From positions 1 to 44,880 of the forward strand of contig JAGBGU010000001.1 of the NCBI GenBank assembly GCA_017935785.1: DNA of 44,880 bases. The letters are read 5' to 3'. Within the stretch, counting starts at the first letter, position 1. Each line of letters opens with the position of its first letter. The notes under the pieces are model-generated. The model was not told where the DNA came from and made no database searches. It saw only the letters and a list, made by a program, of their open reading frames with translations. The position numbers and the translations under genes are program-made. The stretch is from Bacteroidaceae bacterium (GTDB lineage: Bacteria; Bacteroidota; Bacteroidia; Bacteroidales; Bacteroidaceae). Shown here one piece after another: positions 32,939-41,922 of this stretch.

Positions 32939-33979
32939 GAAATCTTTTACTTTGTAATAAGCCTCCTTTGGCTGATACTCCTTGTCGAAGAGCAGGGGAT
33001 AGTTGTGTGTGCCGAGCCAGGAGTCTCTGTCGCTCAGGTTCCAGAAAGTAACGCTCTTGACCACCTTCTTGTGTTTGCGCAATACGCGGAACAGACCTAC
33101 ATAGCGTTCTTCCTGTTTCTGCTTTATCTCGTCCGTTATGGCCTGCTCGGCCTTTTTTTTGAAGTCGAGGTTGCCGCCCATGTCCTTGTTGGCGCGTATG
33201 TCCAGCTCGGTAATATGGATGACATCCACCAGCTCAGAATATTTTCTGATGGCCTCGTCCACCTCCTTCAGGTTGTCCCAGTGTACGTTGTAGTGTCCCT
33301 GCATTCCTATGCCGTCTATTGGAACCCCTGCCTCCTTCATCTTCTTTACCATATTATATATATTATCGCGCTTGTGGGGGATGATGGCGTTGTAGTCGTT
33401 GTAGAAAAGCAGTGCCTTGGGGTCGGCCTCGCGTGCAAACTGGAAGGCTTTGGCGATGAACTCGTCGCCGCACAGTTTGTAAAGGCGTGAGTTGCGGTAG
33501 GGATTGGGGCCTCCGTCGGCAATGGCCTCGTTCACCACATCCCAGCAATAGACCACGTCCTTGTAGCGGTTCACCACAGCATGTATGTGCTCCCTCATGC
33601 GCTCATAGAACACCTCTTTGCTAACGGGGTTCCCCTCGTTGTCGGTGAACATCCAGTTGCAGAACTGGTTGTGCCATACCAGGCAGTGGCCGCGCATCTT
33701 TATGTTGTTCTGGCGGCAGAAGTTGGCAATGCGGTCTGCCCCTTCCCATGTATACACGCCTTCGCGCGGATGAGTGCTGGCGGGTTTCATGGCATTTTCT
33801 GCCGTAACGCTGTTGAATTCCTGGCACACCAGCGCGCCCTGCATTTCGTCTGTCACGTTGCGCAGGTTTACCGCCACGCCTATGTCGAAATACTTCCTAT
33901 AGGCTTTTTTCAGACTTTTTGCCTCCATTCCCATGATGCAGCCCATCAGAATGGCTGCTAAAAACAATCTTTTTCCCAT
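32936..33979 (-). CDS. GH10 endo-beta-1,4-xylanase
   Basis: A 347-residue secreted retaining xylanase with a TIM-barrel. A signal peptide (MGKRLFLAAILMGCIMGMEA) leads into the catalytic domain. Conserved GH10 segments are FNSVTAENAMKPAS, IKMRGHCLVWHNQ, WDVVNEAI (acid/base E151) and HITELDI (nucleophile E258). The short form without extra binding modules is typical of periplasmic xylanases. It follows the CE1-type esterase by 33 bp on the same strand, forming a xylan-directed pair. Its stop codon lies within the last partial unit of the 42-bp repeat array. Confidence 0.95.
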   Translation of the reverse strand: MGKRLFLAAILMGCIMGMEAKSLKKAYRKYFDIGVAVNLRNVTDEMQGALVCQEFNSVTAENAMKPASTHPREGVYTWEGADRIANFCRQNNIKMRGHCLVWHNQFCNWMFTDNEGNPVSKEVFYERMREHIHAVVNRYKDVVYCWDVVNEAIADGGPNPYRNSRLYKLCGDEFIAKAFQFAREADPKALLFYNDYNAIIPHKRDNIYNMVKKMKEAGVPIDGIGMQGHYNVHWDNLKEVDEAIRKYSELVDVIHITELDIRANKDMGGNLDFKKKAEQAITDEIKQKQEERYVGLFRVLRKHKKVVKSVTFWNLSDRDSWLGTHNYPLLFDKEYQPKEAYYKVKDF

Positions 33980-34012
33980 TAAACGATGTATTTTTAAAGA
34001 GTTGTAAAAGGT

Positions 34013-34882
34013 TTATTCCAAATATCTCTTGAAGAAGTTCCATACTTCCTCACCCGTGTCCATATCGTCCGTAAACCAGTTGTGTCCGGCGTTGACCACC
34101 TCATAGAGCCACACGTCTTTATTCGTCTGCGGGTTTGCATAACGGTGGCGGATGATCTCATGCGCCTTTGCGGAATACACACCACCCTTGATGGTGTCAG
34201 TGGCGATGTGGGTACAGCGGTTCTTGGCGATAATGGTCCCCACAGCCAACGGCACGGGCATGTATGCCCCCCAGCCGCCTTGGTTTGTAAGGTCGCCCCA
34301 CCATTCGGAGGTGTGGTCCTGTGTGCCGTGAATTTCCAGGAACGGAATGGGCCTGTCGATGTCCAGCTCGCTGTACATCCATTCCATCGTCAGTCCGGCC
34401 AGCGAACCCAATGCCTTGAACGTGTTCTGTTTGGAATAGGCCAGCAGATAACACATCTCTCCGCCGTTTGACATGCCGGTAAGGAAGGTGTTCTCCTTGC
34501 TCAGACGGTATTTCTTCTGCACATATTTGGCCATCGTGCACATGGTCTTCACGTCGTCAATCTCCCATCCTTCCTGAAAAGGATAACCCACGTTCCAACT
34601 GCGCTTGCCCTGGGGATCCTTCAGGCCTACTGGCACGCATAACGCAAACTTGTGGCGGTCGGCGGCGGCGTTCATCCATGTATTAATGTTGCCGTTTCCT
34701 CCATAACCGTGGAGTACAAAGACCAATGGCGCCCCTTGGGGAATCCCTTCGGGCAGATACATGGTAAAGTGGCGCTGGTGACCCTGGATCTTAAGGGAGT
34801 CCTTTATGATGCTCTGGGCTTGTGATAATAAGTTCCCGGTAATGAAAAGGAATAAGAGGGGAATGATACGATGCAGATTCAT
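34013..34882 (-). CDS. CE1-type esterase (feruloyl/acetyl-xylan esterase-like)
   Basis: A 289-residue secreted alpha/beta-hydrolase related to the LpqC/PHB-depolymerase and CE1 esterases. The start at 34882 opens the signal peptide MNLHRIIPLLFLFITGNLLS; an earlier in-frame ATG (34927) lies inside the terminator stem of the previous gene. The oxyanion-hole strand is VFVLHGYGGNG, the nucleophile is S138 in GMSNGG, the acid D189 in IHGTQDH and the base H267 in NAGHNW. Next to a GH10 xylanase it most likely removes feruloyl or acetyl groups from xylan. The exact ester is not determined by sequence. Confidence 0.87.
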   Translation of the reverse strand: MNLHRIIPLLFLFITGNLLSQAQSIIKDSLKIQGHQRHFTMYLPEGIPQGAPLVFVLHGYGGNGNINTWMNAAADRHKFALCVPVGLKDPQGKRSWNVGYPFQEGWEIDDVKTMCTMAKYVQKKYRLSKENTFLTGMSNGGEMCYLLAYSKQNTFKALGSLAGLTMEWMYSELDIDRPIPFLEIHGTQDHTSEWWGDLTNQGGWGAYMPVPLAVGTIIAKNRCTHIATDTIKGGVYSAKAHEIIRHRYANPQTNKDVWLYEVVNAGHNWFTDDMDTGEEVWNFFKRYLE

Positions 34883-34915
34883 GGTGAGGTGTGTGAGTGT
34901 TTTTTTTGATTGCAA

Positions 34916-34944
34916 AATCCCCTGCACGCAGGGTGCAAGGGATT
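34916..34944 (-). terminator. Hairpin after galM
   Basis: AATCCCCTGCA (34916-34926) pairs with TGCAAGGGATT (34934-34944), 11 bp with one G-U pair and a seven-base loop. It lies 22 bases past the galM stop on the minus strand and 34 bases before the esterase start. Only a few T residues follow in minus-strand sense, so termination is probably partial and the esterase and xylanase may depend on read-through. Confidence 0.7.
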
Positions 34945-34965
34945 CTTAGGTTAAAGATAATGGTG

Positions 34966-36138
34966 TTATTTTACGCTGAATTTGTAAATGGTCTTGGTCG
35001 CATAGGTTTCGCCGGGGCGAAGCGTTGTGCTGGGGAATTCGGGCTTGTTGGGGCTGTCAGGATAGTGCTGTGTTTCGAAACAGAAGGCGCTGCGCAGAGG
35101 ATAAGCCACTCCCTTCTTTCCCATAAAACTGCCGTCCAGGAAGTTGCCGGCATAGAACTGCATACCGGGCTGGTCTGTGTACATGTCCATCTGGATGCCT
35201 GTGGTGGGGTCATACAAGGTTCCTGCAACGGCCTTGATGTCACCGCCGGTAGCCAGAATCCAGTTGTGGTCATAACCCTTTCCGTTTACAATCTGTACGC
35301 TTGTGGTGTCATCAATGCGGTCGCCTACGCGGGTAGGAGTGCGGAAATCGAAGGGAGTTCCTTCAACAGATGCAATCTCACCGGTAACGGCCACATTCTC
35401 GTCAACGGGGGTGTATTCGTTGGCATTCAGATAGAGAATCTCGTCAAGCATATCCTTGCTGGGGTCGCCGCTCAGGCAGAAGTAGCAGTGGTTGGTAAGG
35501 TTGAGCACGGTGGGCTTGTCTGTAGTAGCCTCGTAGGCAATCTCAATGGCGTTGTCGTCAGTGAGGGTATAGGTTACCTTAACGCTTACTTCGCCGGGGA
35601 AACCGTCTTCGCCATCGGGGCTGACTGTGGTGAATTCAATCTTGCTGTTGTCTGCCTGGTTCGCATCCCACATACGGTTGTGGAAAGCCACCTCGCCTCC
35701 GCCGTGCAGGCAGTTGCCGTTGTTGTTGGCGATGAGTTGGTATTCCTGGCCGTCCAGAGTGAACTTACTGTTACCTATACGGTTACCGTAGCGTCCGATC
35801 AGCGCGCCAAAATTGCAACCCTGGTAACCATATTTGATGTAGTCGGCAATGGAGTCATGTCCCAGACATACGTCCTGCATGTTACCGGCCTTGTCCGGAA
35901 CCATGATGCTGACAATGCGTCCGCCGAAGTTGGTGAAGCATACTTCCATTCCGTTGTTGTTAGTCAGAGTGTAGAGGTCAGTCTGCTTTCCGGCATGCTC
36001 GGTCTGGAAATTACTGCGTAGCAGTCCGCTCAGGGTGGGCTGCTCTTCCTGGGTGGCAGGCTTTGGTGTGCAAGCGGTAAATAACATTGCAGTTGCGGCT
36101 AATGCCACCATGCTGCCTGAAAAGATTTTTTTCATCAT
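34966..36138 (-). CDS. galM: Aldose 1-epimerase (mutarotase), lipoprotein
   Basis: A 390-residue galactose-mutarotase-family enzyme that interconverts alpha and beta anomers of aldoses. The N-terminus is a lipoprotein signal with lipobox FTAC (C23), so the enzyme is lipid-anchored outside the cytoplasm. FGGRIVSIMVPDKAGN, GALIGRYGNRIGNSKF and LHGGGEVAFHNRMW are family motifs; the catalytic His is H217 in NLTNHCYF and the catalytic Glu is E355 in FCFETQHYPD. Export of mutarotases is common in gut Bacteroidales. It leads the minus-strand galM-esterase-xylanase set, with a -7 element (TAAATTTG) at 36182-36189. Confidence 0.95.
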   Translation of the reverse strand: MMKKIFSGSMVALAATAMLFTACTPKPATQEEQPTLSGLLRSNFQTEHAGKQTDLYTLTNNNGMEVCFTNFGGRIVSIMVPDKAGNMQDVCLGHDSIADYIKYGYQGCNFGALIGRYGNRIGNSKFTLDGQEYQLIANNNGNCLHGGGEVAFHNRMWDANQADNSKIEFTTVSPDGEDGFPGEVSVKVTYTLTDDNAIEIAYEATTDKPTVLNLTNHCYFCLSGDPSKDMLDEILYLNANEYTPVDENVAVTGEIASVEGTPFDFRTPTRVGDRIDDTTSVQIVNGKGYDHNWILATGGDIKAVAGTLYDPTTGIQMDMYTDQPGMQFYAGNFLDGSFMGKKGVAYPLRSAFCFETQHYPDSPNKPEFPSTTLRPGETYATKTIYKFSVK

Positions 36139-36181
36139 ACTGTAAATTGAGTTTAAAATGGATAAATTGTTTTATTTAAGG

Positions 36182-36189
36182 CAAATTTA
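36182..36189 (-). promoter_or_regulatory. -7 promoter element for galM
   Basis: On the minus strand this reads TAAATTTG, an exact TAnnTTTG match, 44 bases before the galM ATG. No -33 TTTG at the usual distance was found. Confidence 0.5.
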
Positions 36190-36295
36190 TAAAAATAATC
36201 CAAAATGAGTCCTTATTCCTCATCTTATTTTAGTTATAATGGCATTAACTGATGTTTTTAACATGTTCTATCGGTGGATAATCGTTATTTTTTTA

Positions 36296-36303
36296 TACTT
36301 TTG
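36296..36303 (+). promoter_or_regulatory. -7 promoter element for the large secreted protein
   Basis: TACTTTTG exactly matches TAnnTTTG, 52 bases before the ATG at 36355. It faces away from the galM element, so the two genes are divergent. A clear -33 box is not visible. Confidence 0.6.
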
Positions 36304-36354
36304 CATCAAATTTCCCTAATTTTATAATCAAAAATTTTCTAATTTGTTTAATGA

Positions 36355-39300
36355 ATGAAACAAAGTAAATGGATGTTCCTGTTATTGTTGATGATGATAA
36401 CAGGTTATGCCCGTGCACAATGGGTTATGCCCGATCCCTTGCAGTTCAAGGCGACGGAAATAGTGCCCAGTGAGAATGAAGAGGGCAAAAAGTACTACAT
36501 GTACTCTGCGGCTCATGAGTCTTTTATCGGCCATGGCAACCAATGGGATGTTGAAGCTACGTTTGACAACGCCAACCCCAAGATGTACTATTTCTCTAAG
36601 TATGTGCCTGCTGACGCTGAAGAGTGGGATGGAGTATCTTACCGCTTTAATAGCTTTATCAGCAAGACAAGCGTTTGGGACCACATGTGGATTACCAGCG
36701 GTTATGTAATCGGTGACTGTACTATGGGTCAGGGTTCTTGCCGCGGTGATGACTACTGGTGCTTTGAGTGGCTGGAAGACGGAACGGCACTCGTTTACAT
36801 GGCTGACTACAGTTCTGCATACGGAGAGACCGCTCTGGGCTACAAAGCTTATCTGGCTGCTTCTCCCAACTTCCCCGAAATCAATCGTGTAGGTCTGAAT
36901 GTGGAAGGATTCAATGCCGAACCCTTTACTGAAGATGTGGCTTGGGCTTTCATTGAAGAATCTGCATTTGAGGAATACAACAAGGCCAAGCAGACTTTTG
37001 ACAAGTCTGAGGAACTGATCAATGCCATTTGGGATACTGAAGCCGCAAACGAAGGTATTGACCTGAGCAGTGTACAGGCTGTGTATGACAATACCGCCAG
37101 CACACTGGAAGAACTGCAGGCTGCCATTGACGCCATTCCCGGAATCGTTCGCTCGTTTGTAGTTTCAAAGGCAGAAGGCGCAACATTAGAGGATCCCGCC
37201 GACTTTACACAGTTGATAACCACTCCTGATTATGTTGTAGGAAACAGCAATGGCTGGGAGGGTGATATCCCCAACATCGTGGACGGTTGCGCCCAGTTGT
37301 GGAACAAGGTGGATACTTTCAATATGTATCAGGTAATTACCGATGTACCCAACGGTATCTATCGTATCAACGTACAGGGTTTGTGGCGCGTTAGCAACAC
37401 AAACGAAGTCCCCTATGCAGGTGGCGAATTCCATAACCCTGAACTGATGCGTGCATTCGTTTATGGTGAAAGCAATGGTGTGATGTATCGTCGTCGTATG
37501 ATGGGTTCTCTTGATGACGCAGAAAGCTTCAGCGTACATGAGACAGACGCCCAATACCCCAACGGATTGTACGTTCCCGATCGTCAGGCTGGTTTCACCG
37601 AGTGGGCAAACCAGGGCTACTATGCAGAGAACGAAACTTATGTGGTAGTTACTGACAATGTCCTGCGTCTGGGATTGTACTGCGACTATATTATACATGC
37701 AGGTTCATGGTGTGTATTTGATAATTGGAAATTGGAGTATTGCGGAAGTGCAGAAGCCGGATCTGACGTGCTGGGAGAACAATTCATCGGTCTGTTTGAA
37801 TATGATGACACCAAGGCTCAGGCGATTCTCAAAGAACAATATGAAGAGAAGGTAAATGCGGTTGAAGGCGCATCTTCTCTCGAGGAAGTGATGTCCGCTT
37901 ATGATGGATTGCTCGCTTTGCAGGATTCCATTGTGTTCAATATCATGGCTTTTGACTCCTATCAGGCTGCCGTAGAAGAGGTGAAGGCTTATCTGGAAGC
38001 TCATCAGGACTTTGCCGGTCCCGACCGCGAGTTCCTGGAGGAATATCTGGAAAGCGATGAAGAGGCTGGTAAATTCCCCAATGGCGGATATGTATACATT
38101 ACAGAAAATACTCCCCTGAACAGCGAACAACTGTATGCTGAGGCTGCTTATGTAAAGGGACTGCTGGAAACAGCTATCCACAACAACATCACCGAAGGTA
38201 CTGACATTACCCACCTCCTGGCAAATGCCAACGTAGCGGAAGCCGGTTTCAAGGGTTGGACCATCAACAAGAATATCACCGGTAACTTTGATTCTGGTAT
38301 GGGCTTGGCTGAGTTCCCCGTAGCTCAGGCATTCAGTGCTGATGCAGCCGGTTTCAATGTATATCAGACTATGGAAGACATGCCCGACGGTATCTATGAG
38401 GTAAATGTAAACGCTTTGTTCCGTTGGAGTGCTGGTGAATGGGATCAGTATGACGATAAGGTTGTTCCCGTTAAGCTCTATTTGAATGAGTTTGCAACTC
38501 CCGTTAAGAACAGTACTGCCGATGCTATCTCTCAAGACGAAGCTGTAGACAGCGTGAACTGTATGATTGCCGGAACCGGTTGGCCCTATGACCTTACCAC
38601 AGAAAGAGATGGCAAAATTTATTATGGTCCCAACAGTGTACAGGGATGTTCATTTGCCTTTAAGGCCGGCCGTTACAAGCAGACGGTTTATGGTCTTGTT
38701 ACCAATGGTAAACTGACACTGGGTCTGCGTGACGATCGCACAAGCAGTAGCGAATGGACTGTATTCTCTAACTTCAAACTGACTTATCAGGGCAAGAACC
38801 CAGATGCTATGGCAGCTGTATTGGCAGACTTGCAGGCTAAGGCTGATGCCTATGTGCATGCAGCTGAGGTTCAAGGAACCAACTTCTGTATGGAATACTA
38901 TAACAACATCCAGAAGATTGCCGATGAGTTCAACGCTACTGATGATGAAAACACCAAGTACAATGGTCTGATTGCCATCAATGAAGAACTCCAGAAGATC
39001 AGCACCAGTGCAAGTTTGTATGAGCAGTTGGCCACGAAACTTGACTTGGCATACAGCGCATATTGGGATCTGTTGGATTCTGTATACACCCAGGAAGATG
39101 TAGACGCATTCTTGAACGAGTTCTACAATCCATTGACAGATGCCATGATTGAGGGCACTCTGACTAACGAGCGGTGCGAAGTTGAAATTGAAAAAATCAG
39201 GACGCTTGCAGCCATTGACATTGTTTATGTATATGGTGACCTGGTGAACCAGGGCTGGGGCAACAATGGAACCCTTTATCCTCTTACACGCCAGGAAGAC

Positions 39301-41640
39301 GGTACATACCAGGGTACATTTGAGTCTCTGACACGAATTGGATCTGGCGACTACGGCAACCGAAGCGGTGTATACTTCGGCTATCAGGGCAAGATCTTCA
39401 GCAGTGCCGACGCTTACCGCGAAGTTACCGGTAAGCCTCAGACCTTCGAACTTGCTGAGGGTAATGGAAACTGGCTTTATACATACGGTGGTAAATGGAA
39501 GGCTACAATTTCTTCAGATCACAAGAACCTTTCAATAGAGCCCGTTGGTGAGCCATTGTATCCTGAATACTTCTATGTAGTGGGTGACTTGGTTAAGTCT
39601 TACTGGGACAGAAATGCCAATGAGACTCTTGCCCACGTAGGAAATGGCTTGTATACCGGTGTAATCCACTTAGGCAATGCCTCAACTACTGATCCTGCTG
39701 TTGTAGGCCGATTCACGATTTTCTCCGGAGCATGGGCACTTGCCAACAGCTGGACAGAGTCTCGTTTGGGAACTGGTACTGGTAATGTGGAACTGCCTCT
39801 CGGTGAAACTGTTCCCGGTTTGTCACGCCGCTATGGCGAATGTGCTTGGAAGTTGGCTCCCGGTACTTATGTAATTACACTGAACTATCAGGACCTGACC
39901 ATCAAGGCCACTCCTCTGGAAATTGCCGGCGAAGGCACTGTAGAGACACCTTATCTGATTACATCATTGAATGACTTCGAGACTGTACGTGCATTGGCAA
40001 AGGTAGGTGAGACCACTTATGTGCGTCTGGAAACTGACCTTGACATGACTGATGTGGATAGCTGGACTCCCTTGTTCAACATGAGCGAAAACGCTTTGGC
40101 AAATACTTCTAAAATTGACTTTGACGGACAAGACCATATAATTCGCAATTTCCATGGCAACAACAGTTTCTTCGGTGCTTTGTGTGGAAACATACGCAAC
40201 CTTGGCTTCGAGAACGCAAATATTCAGAGCACTAACGGCAACGGTATTGTAGCCAAGATGGTAGGACATGCAAGATTCTTCGATGCTAATATACAACGCG
40301 ACACTACTGTTATCGAGAATGTATGGGTAAAGGGTAACCTTGCAGTAGAGGCTGGTTATGCCGGTGCTTTGGCCGGACGCGTGGCAGGTCCTACTATTGT
40401 CCGTAACTGCTATACTGATGTTGTCGTAACTGGTGCCGCCGAGTACATGGGCGGTTTGTTTGGCCAGGTAAGTGAATCACTGAATATCAGCCAGGCTTAC
40501 GCTGCCGGTAGCACAGCCCAGGGTGGCGGTATTATTGGTGGTGGTCAGGACGAAGCTACTTCTGCTTCTGCATACGACAACATCGTTGTATGGAACAATA
40601 CTGACCAGAACTTCGGACCTCTCATGGCAGCCAAGGAAATTACATTGCCTGCAGCTGACCTGTTCGATGTAATCTTTAACGAGGATGGAACTGCTACTGA
40701 TATCTCTGCCTCTCAGTTCCCGATTGAAGTTGTAGGCGAACCCAAGGTTGAATTCAATGAGGAATATGGACAGAATGTATTCCTGAGCGAAGCCAACGGC
40801 ACAACTCCTGTTAGCTACTTGAGAGTACACTATGCTGACAACCAGGCATTCAAGGATGCATTGGTAGACGGTTTCACGATGGAAACGACATTTGCTGTTA
40901 ACGGTGAGAGACTGCCTGGTGATATTACTCCTTTCCGCGCTACCGAATCTGGTGGTTTCGGCTTTGACATTATCCCCAGCGGACAGGTTAAGTTTGAGGT
41001 ACACACTGACATTGATGGTTCAAAAGCATATCGTTATGCTACCACAGGCGCTTATGTTAAGACCAAGACATTCTACCACTTTGTTGGTGTATACGCAGAT
41101 GGTAAGGTTCATTGCTATATAAATGGTATCAATGCAGCTACTGGTAATGCTACAGGCGAATTCAACTTCCCCGCAGTAGAGTCTCAGTGGATTGGTATCG
41201 GTGCTGACTGTGGTGACACCAACGGTGCAAACTTCCAGATTGTCAACGCCCGTCTGTACAATGAACCCATGACCGAGGCAATGGTTAAGGCGTTATTCAA
41301 TAAACAGAATGGTATTGACTTCAACCAGGGTGACAAGCAGAACAATATCTCTTACTATAACGGAAGCAACTTCACTGAATTGCAGAACATTGTAGTAGGA
41401 TGGGGCGCTCCCTGGACTTGCGACATGCAGGAAGGAAGTTATCCTGTATTCGGATGGGATACCACCGGTGGCAATGGTATTGAGTCTGTTACAGGAGCAT
41501 TTAATGCCAATGAAAATGTTCAGATATTCAACATGAACGGACAGATGCTTTATAAGGGTAGCCTGAAGGATGCCAACCTCAACAAGGGTGTTTACATTAT
41601 CAGCACCAAAGAGAAGAGTTATAAGGTGTCTCTTCCTTAA
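36355..41640 (+). CDS. Large modular secreted protein with LamG-like domain and T9SS-type C-terminal tail
   Basis: A 1761-residue exported protein without a recognised catalytic domain. Layout: signal peptide (MKQSKWMFLLLLMMITGYARA); unknown N-terminal module (about 22-185); short helical segment; two related beta-sandwich-like modules (about 280-463 and 615-815, sharing MYQVITDVPNGIYRINV / VYQTMEDMPDGIYEVNV and F(D/S)N(W/F)KL); helical spacers after each; two related modules near 955-1070 and 1071-1190 (VYVYGDLV / FYVVGDLV); GLUG-like right-handed repeat region (about 1193-1440); LamG/concanavalin-like domain (about 1463-1685); and a C-terminal tail (about 1702-1761) with VQIFNMNGQMLYKG and LNKGVYIIS, which resembles the type IX secretion sorting domain. 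It probably acts at the cell surface, binding or holding glycans. The function is not known. Confidence 0.85.
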   Translation: MKQSKWMFLLLLMMITGYARAQWVMPDPLQFKATEIVPSENEEGKKYYMYSAAHESFIGHGNQWDVEATFDNANPKMYYFSKYVPADAEEWDGVSYRFNSFISKTSVWDHMWITSGYVIGDCTMGQGSCRGDDYWCFEWLEDGTALVYMADYSSAYGETALGYKAYLAASPNFPEINRVGLNVEGFNAEPFTEDVAWAFIEESAFEEYNKAKQTFDKSEELINAIWDTEAANEGIDLSSVQAVYDNTASTLEELQAAIDAIPGIVRSFVVSKAEGATLEDPADFTQLITTPDYVVGNSNGWEGDIPNIVDGCAQLWNKVDTFNMYQVITDVPNGIYRINVQGLWRVSNTNEVPYAGGEFHNPELMRAFVYGESNGVMYRRRMMGSLDDAESFSVHETDAQYPNGLYVPDRQAGFTEWANQGYYAENETYVVVTDNVLRLGLYCDYIIHAGSWCVFDNWKLEYCGSAEAGSDVLGEQFIGLFEYDDTKAQAILKEQYEEKVNAVEGASSLEEVMSAYDGLLALQDSIVFNIMAFDSYQAAVEEVKAYLEAHQDFAGPDREFLEEYLESDEEAGKFPNGGYVYITENTPLNSEQLYAEAAYVKGLLETAIHNNITEGTDITHLLANANVAEAGFKGWTINKNITGNFDSGMGLAEFPVAQAFSADAAGFNVYQTMEDMPDGIYEVNVNALFRWSAGEWDQYDDKVVPVKLYLNEFATPVKNSTADAISQDEAVDSVNCMIAGTGWPYDLTTERDGKIYYGPNSVQGCSFAFKAGRYKQTVYGLVTNGKLTLGLRDDRTSSSEWTVFSNFKLTYQGKNPDAMAAVLADLQAKADAYVHAAEVQGTNFCMEYYNNIQKIADEFNATDDENTKYNGLIAINEELQKISTSASLYEQLATKLDLAYSAYWDLLDSVYTQEDVDAFLNEFYNPLTDAMIEGTLTNERCEVEIEKIRTLAAIDIVYVYGDLVNQGWGNNGTLYPLTRQEDGTYQGTFESLTRIGSGDYGNRSGVYFGYQGKIFSSADAYREVTGKPQTFELAEGNGNWLYTYGGKWKATISSDHKNLSIEPVGEPLYPEYFYVVGDLVKSYWDRNANETLAHVGNGLYTGVIHLGNASTTDPAVVGRFTIFSGAWALANSWTESRLGTGTGNVELPLGETVPGLSRRYGECAWKLAPGTYVITLNYQDLTIKATPLEIAGEGTVETPYLITSLNDFETVRALAKVGETTYVRLETDLDMTDVDSWTPLFNMSENALANTSKIDFDGQDHIIRNFHGNNSFFGALCGNIRNLGFENANIQSTNGNGIVAKMVGHARFFDANIQRDTTVIENVWVKGNLAVEAGYAGALAGRVAGPTIVRNCYTDVVVTGAAEYMGGLFGQVSESLNISQAYAAGSTAQGGGIIGGGQDEATSASAYDNIVVWNNTDQNFGPLMAAKEITLPAADLFDVIFNEDGTATDISASQFPIEVVGEPKVEFNEEYGQNVFLSEANGTTPVSYLRVHYADNQAFKDALVDGFTMETTFAVNGERLPGDITPFRATESGGFGFDIIPSGQVKFEVHTDIDGSKAYRYATTGAYVKTKTFYHFVGVYADGKVHCYINGINAATGNATGEFNFPAVESQWIGIGADCGDTNGANFQIVNARLYNEPMTEAMVKALFNKQNGIDFNQGDKQNNISYYNGSNFTELQNIVVGWGAPWTCDMQEGSYPVFGWDTTGGNGIESVTGAFNANENVQIFNMNGQMLYKGSLKDANLNKGVYIISTKEKSYKVSLP

Positions 41641-41653
41641 GAGAGAATGATTT

Positions 41654-41684
41654 ACGAGTTATGCCGTTAAAGGAGTGAACTCGT
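41654..41684 (+). other. Hairpin after the large secreted protein
   Basis: ACGAGTT (41654-41660) pairs with AACTCGT (41678-41684), enclosing 17 bases. It lies just past the stop codon and before the stronger terminator at 41693. It has no U-tract and may protect the 3' end. Confidence 0.5.
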
Positions 41685-41692
41685 CTGATATT

Positions 41693-41726
41693 AGAATGCC
41701 GTTTCTTACGAAGCGGCATTCTTTTT
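41693..41726 (+). terminator. Intrinsic terminator of the large secreted protein
   Basis: AGAATGCC and GGCATTCT pair perfectly, extended by G-C and TTC/GAA pairing around TTAC, followed by five T. A strong rho-independent terminator 52 bases after the stop codon, so the fasciclin gene downstream is transcribed separately. Confidence 0.9.
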
Positions 41727-41851
41727 AAATTGTCAATACACCGGTGTCAAATTGTGCCGTCTTTTTCTCCTGAATAGTCCCCACCGCACCTTAGCTTGCT
41801 CTGCGGAGCTTAATTAATATTTATCTTTTTTAATGTTTTTTCATAAAAACG

Positions 41852-41882
41852 TTTGCAATCAAAGTATTTTTGTGTAACTTTG
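41852..41882 (+). promoter_or_regulatory. Promoter for the fasciclin lipoprotein
   Basis: TTTG at 41852-41855, a 19-base spacer and TAACTTTG at 41875-41882 form an ideal Bacteroidetes promoter. A second -7-like word, TATTTTTG, lies at 41865-41872. Transcription would begin near 41889, about 34 bases before the ATG at 41923. The rest of the 41727-41922 gap holds a 10-base palindrome, ACACCGGTGT (41738-41747), and AT-rich sequence. Confidence 0.85.
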
Positions 41883-41922
41883 CTCTAAAATCATCCTAAA
41901 AAACGCAAAAAATACATAAAAT

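Noticed and set aside
32641..33051. Plus-strand frame with 14-residue repeats across the 42-bp array
   Set aside because: Open only because 42 is a multiple of three; it also runs antisense into the GH10 gene.
34883..34927. Upstream in-frame ATG of the esterase
   Set aside because: It falls in the terminator hairpin of galM and would put 15 polar residues ahead of the signal peptide.
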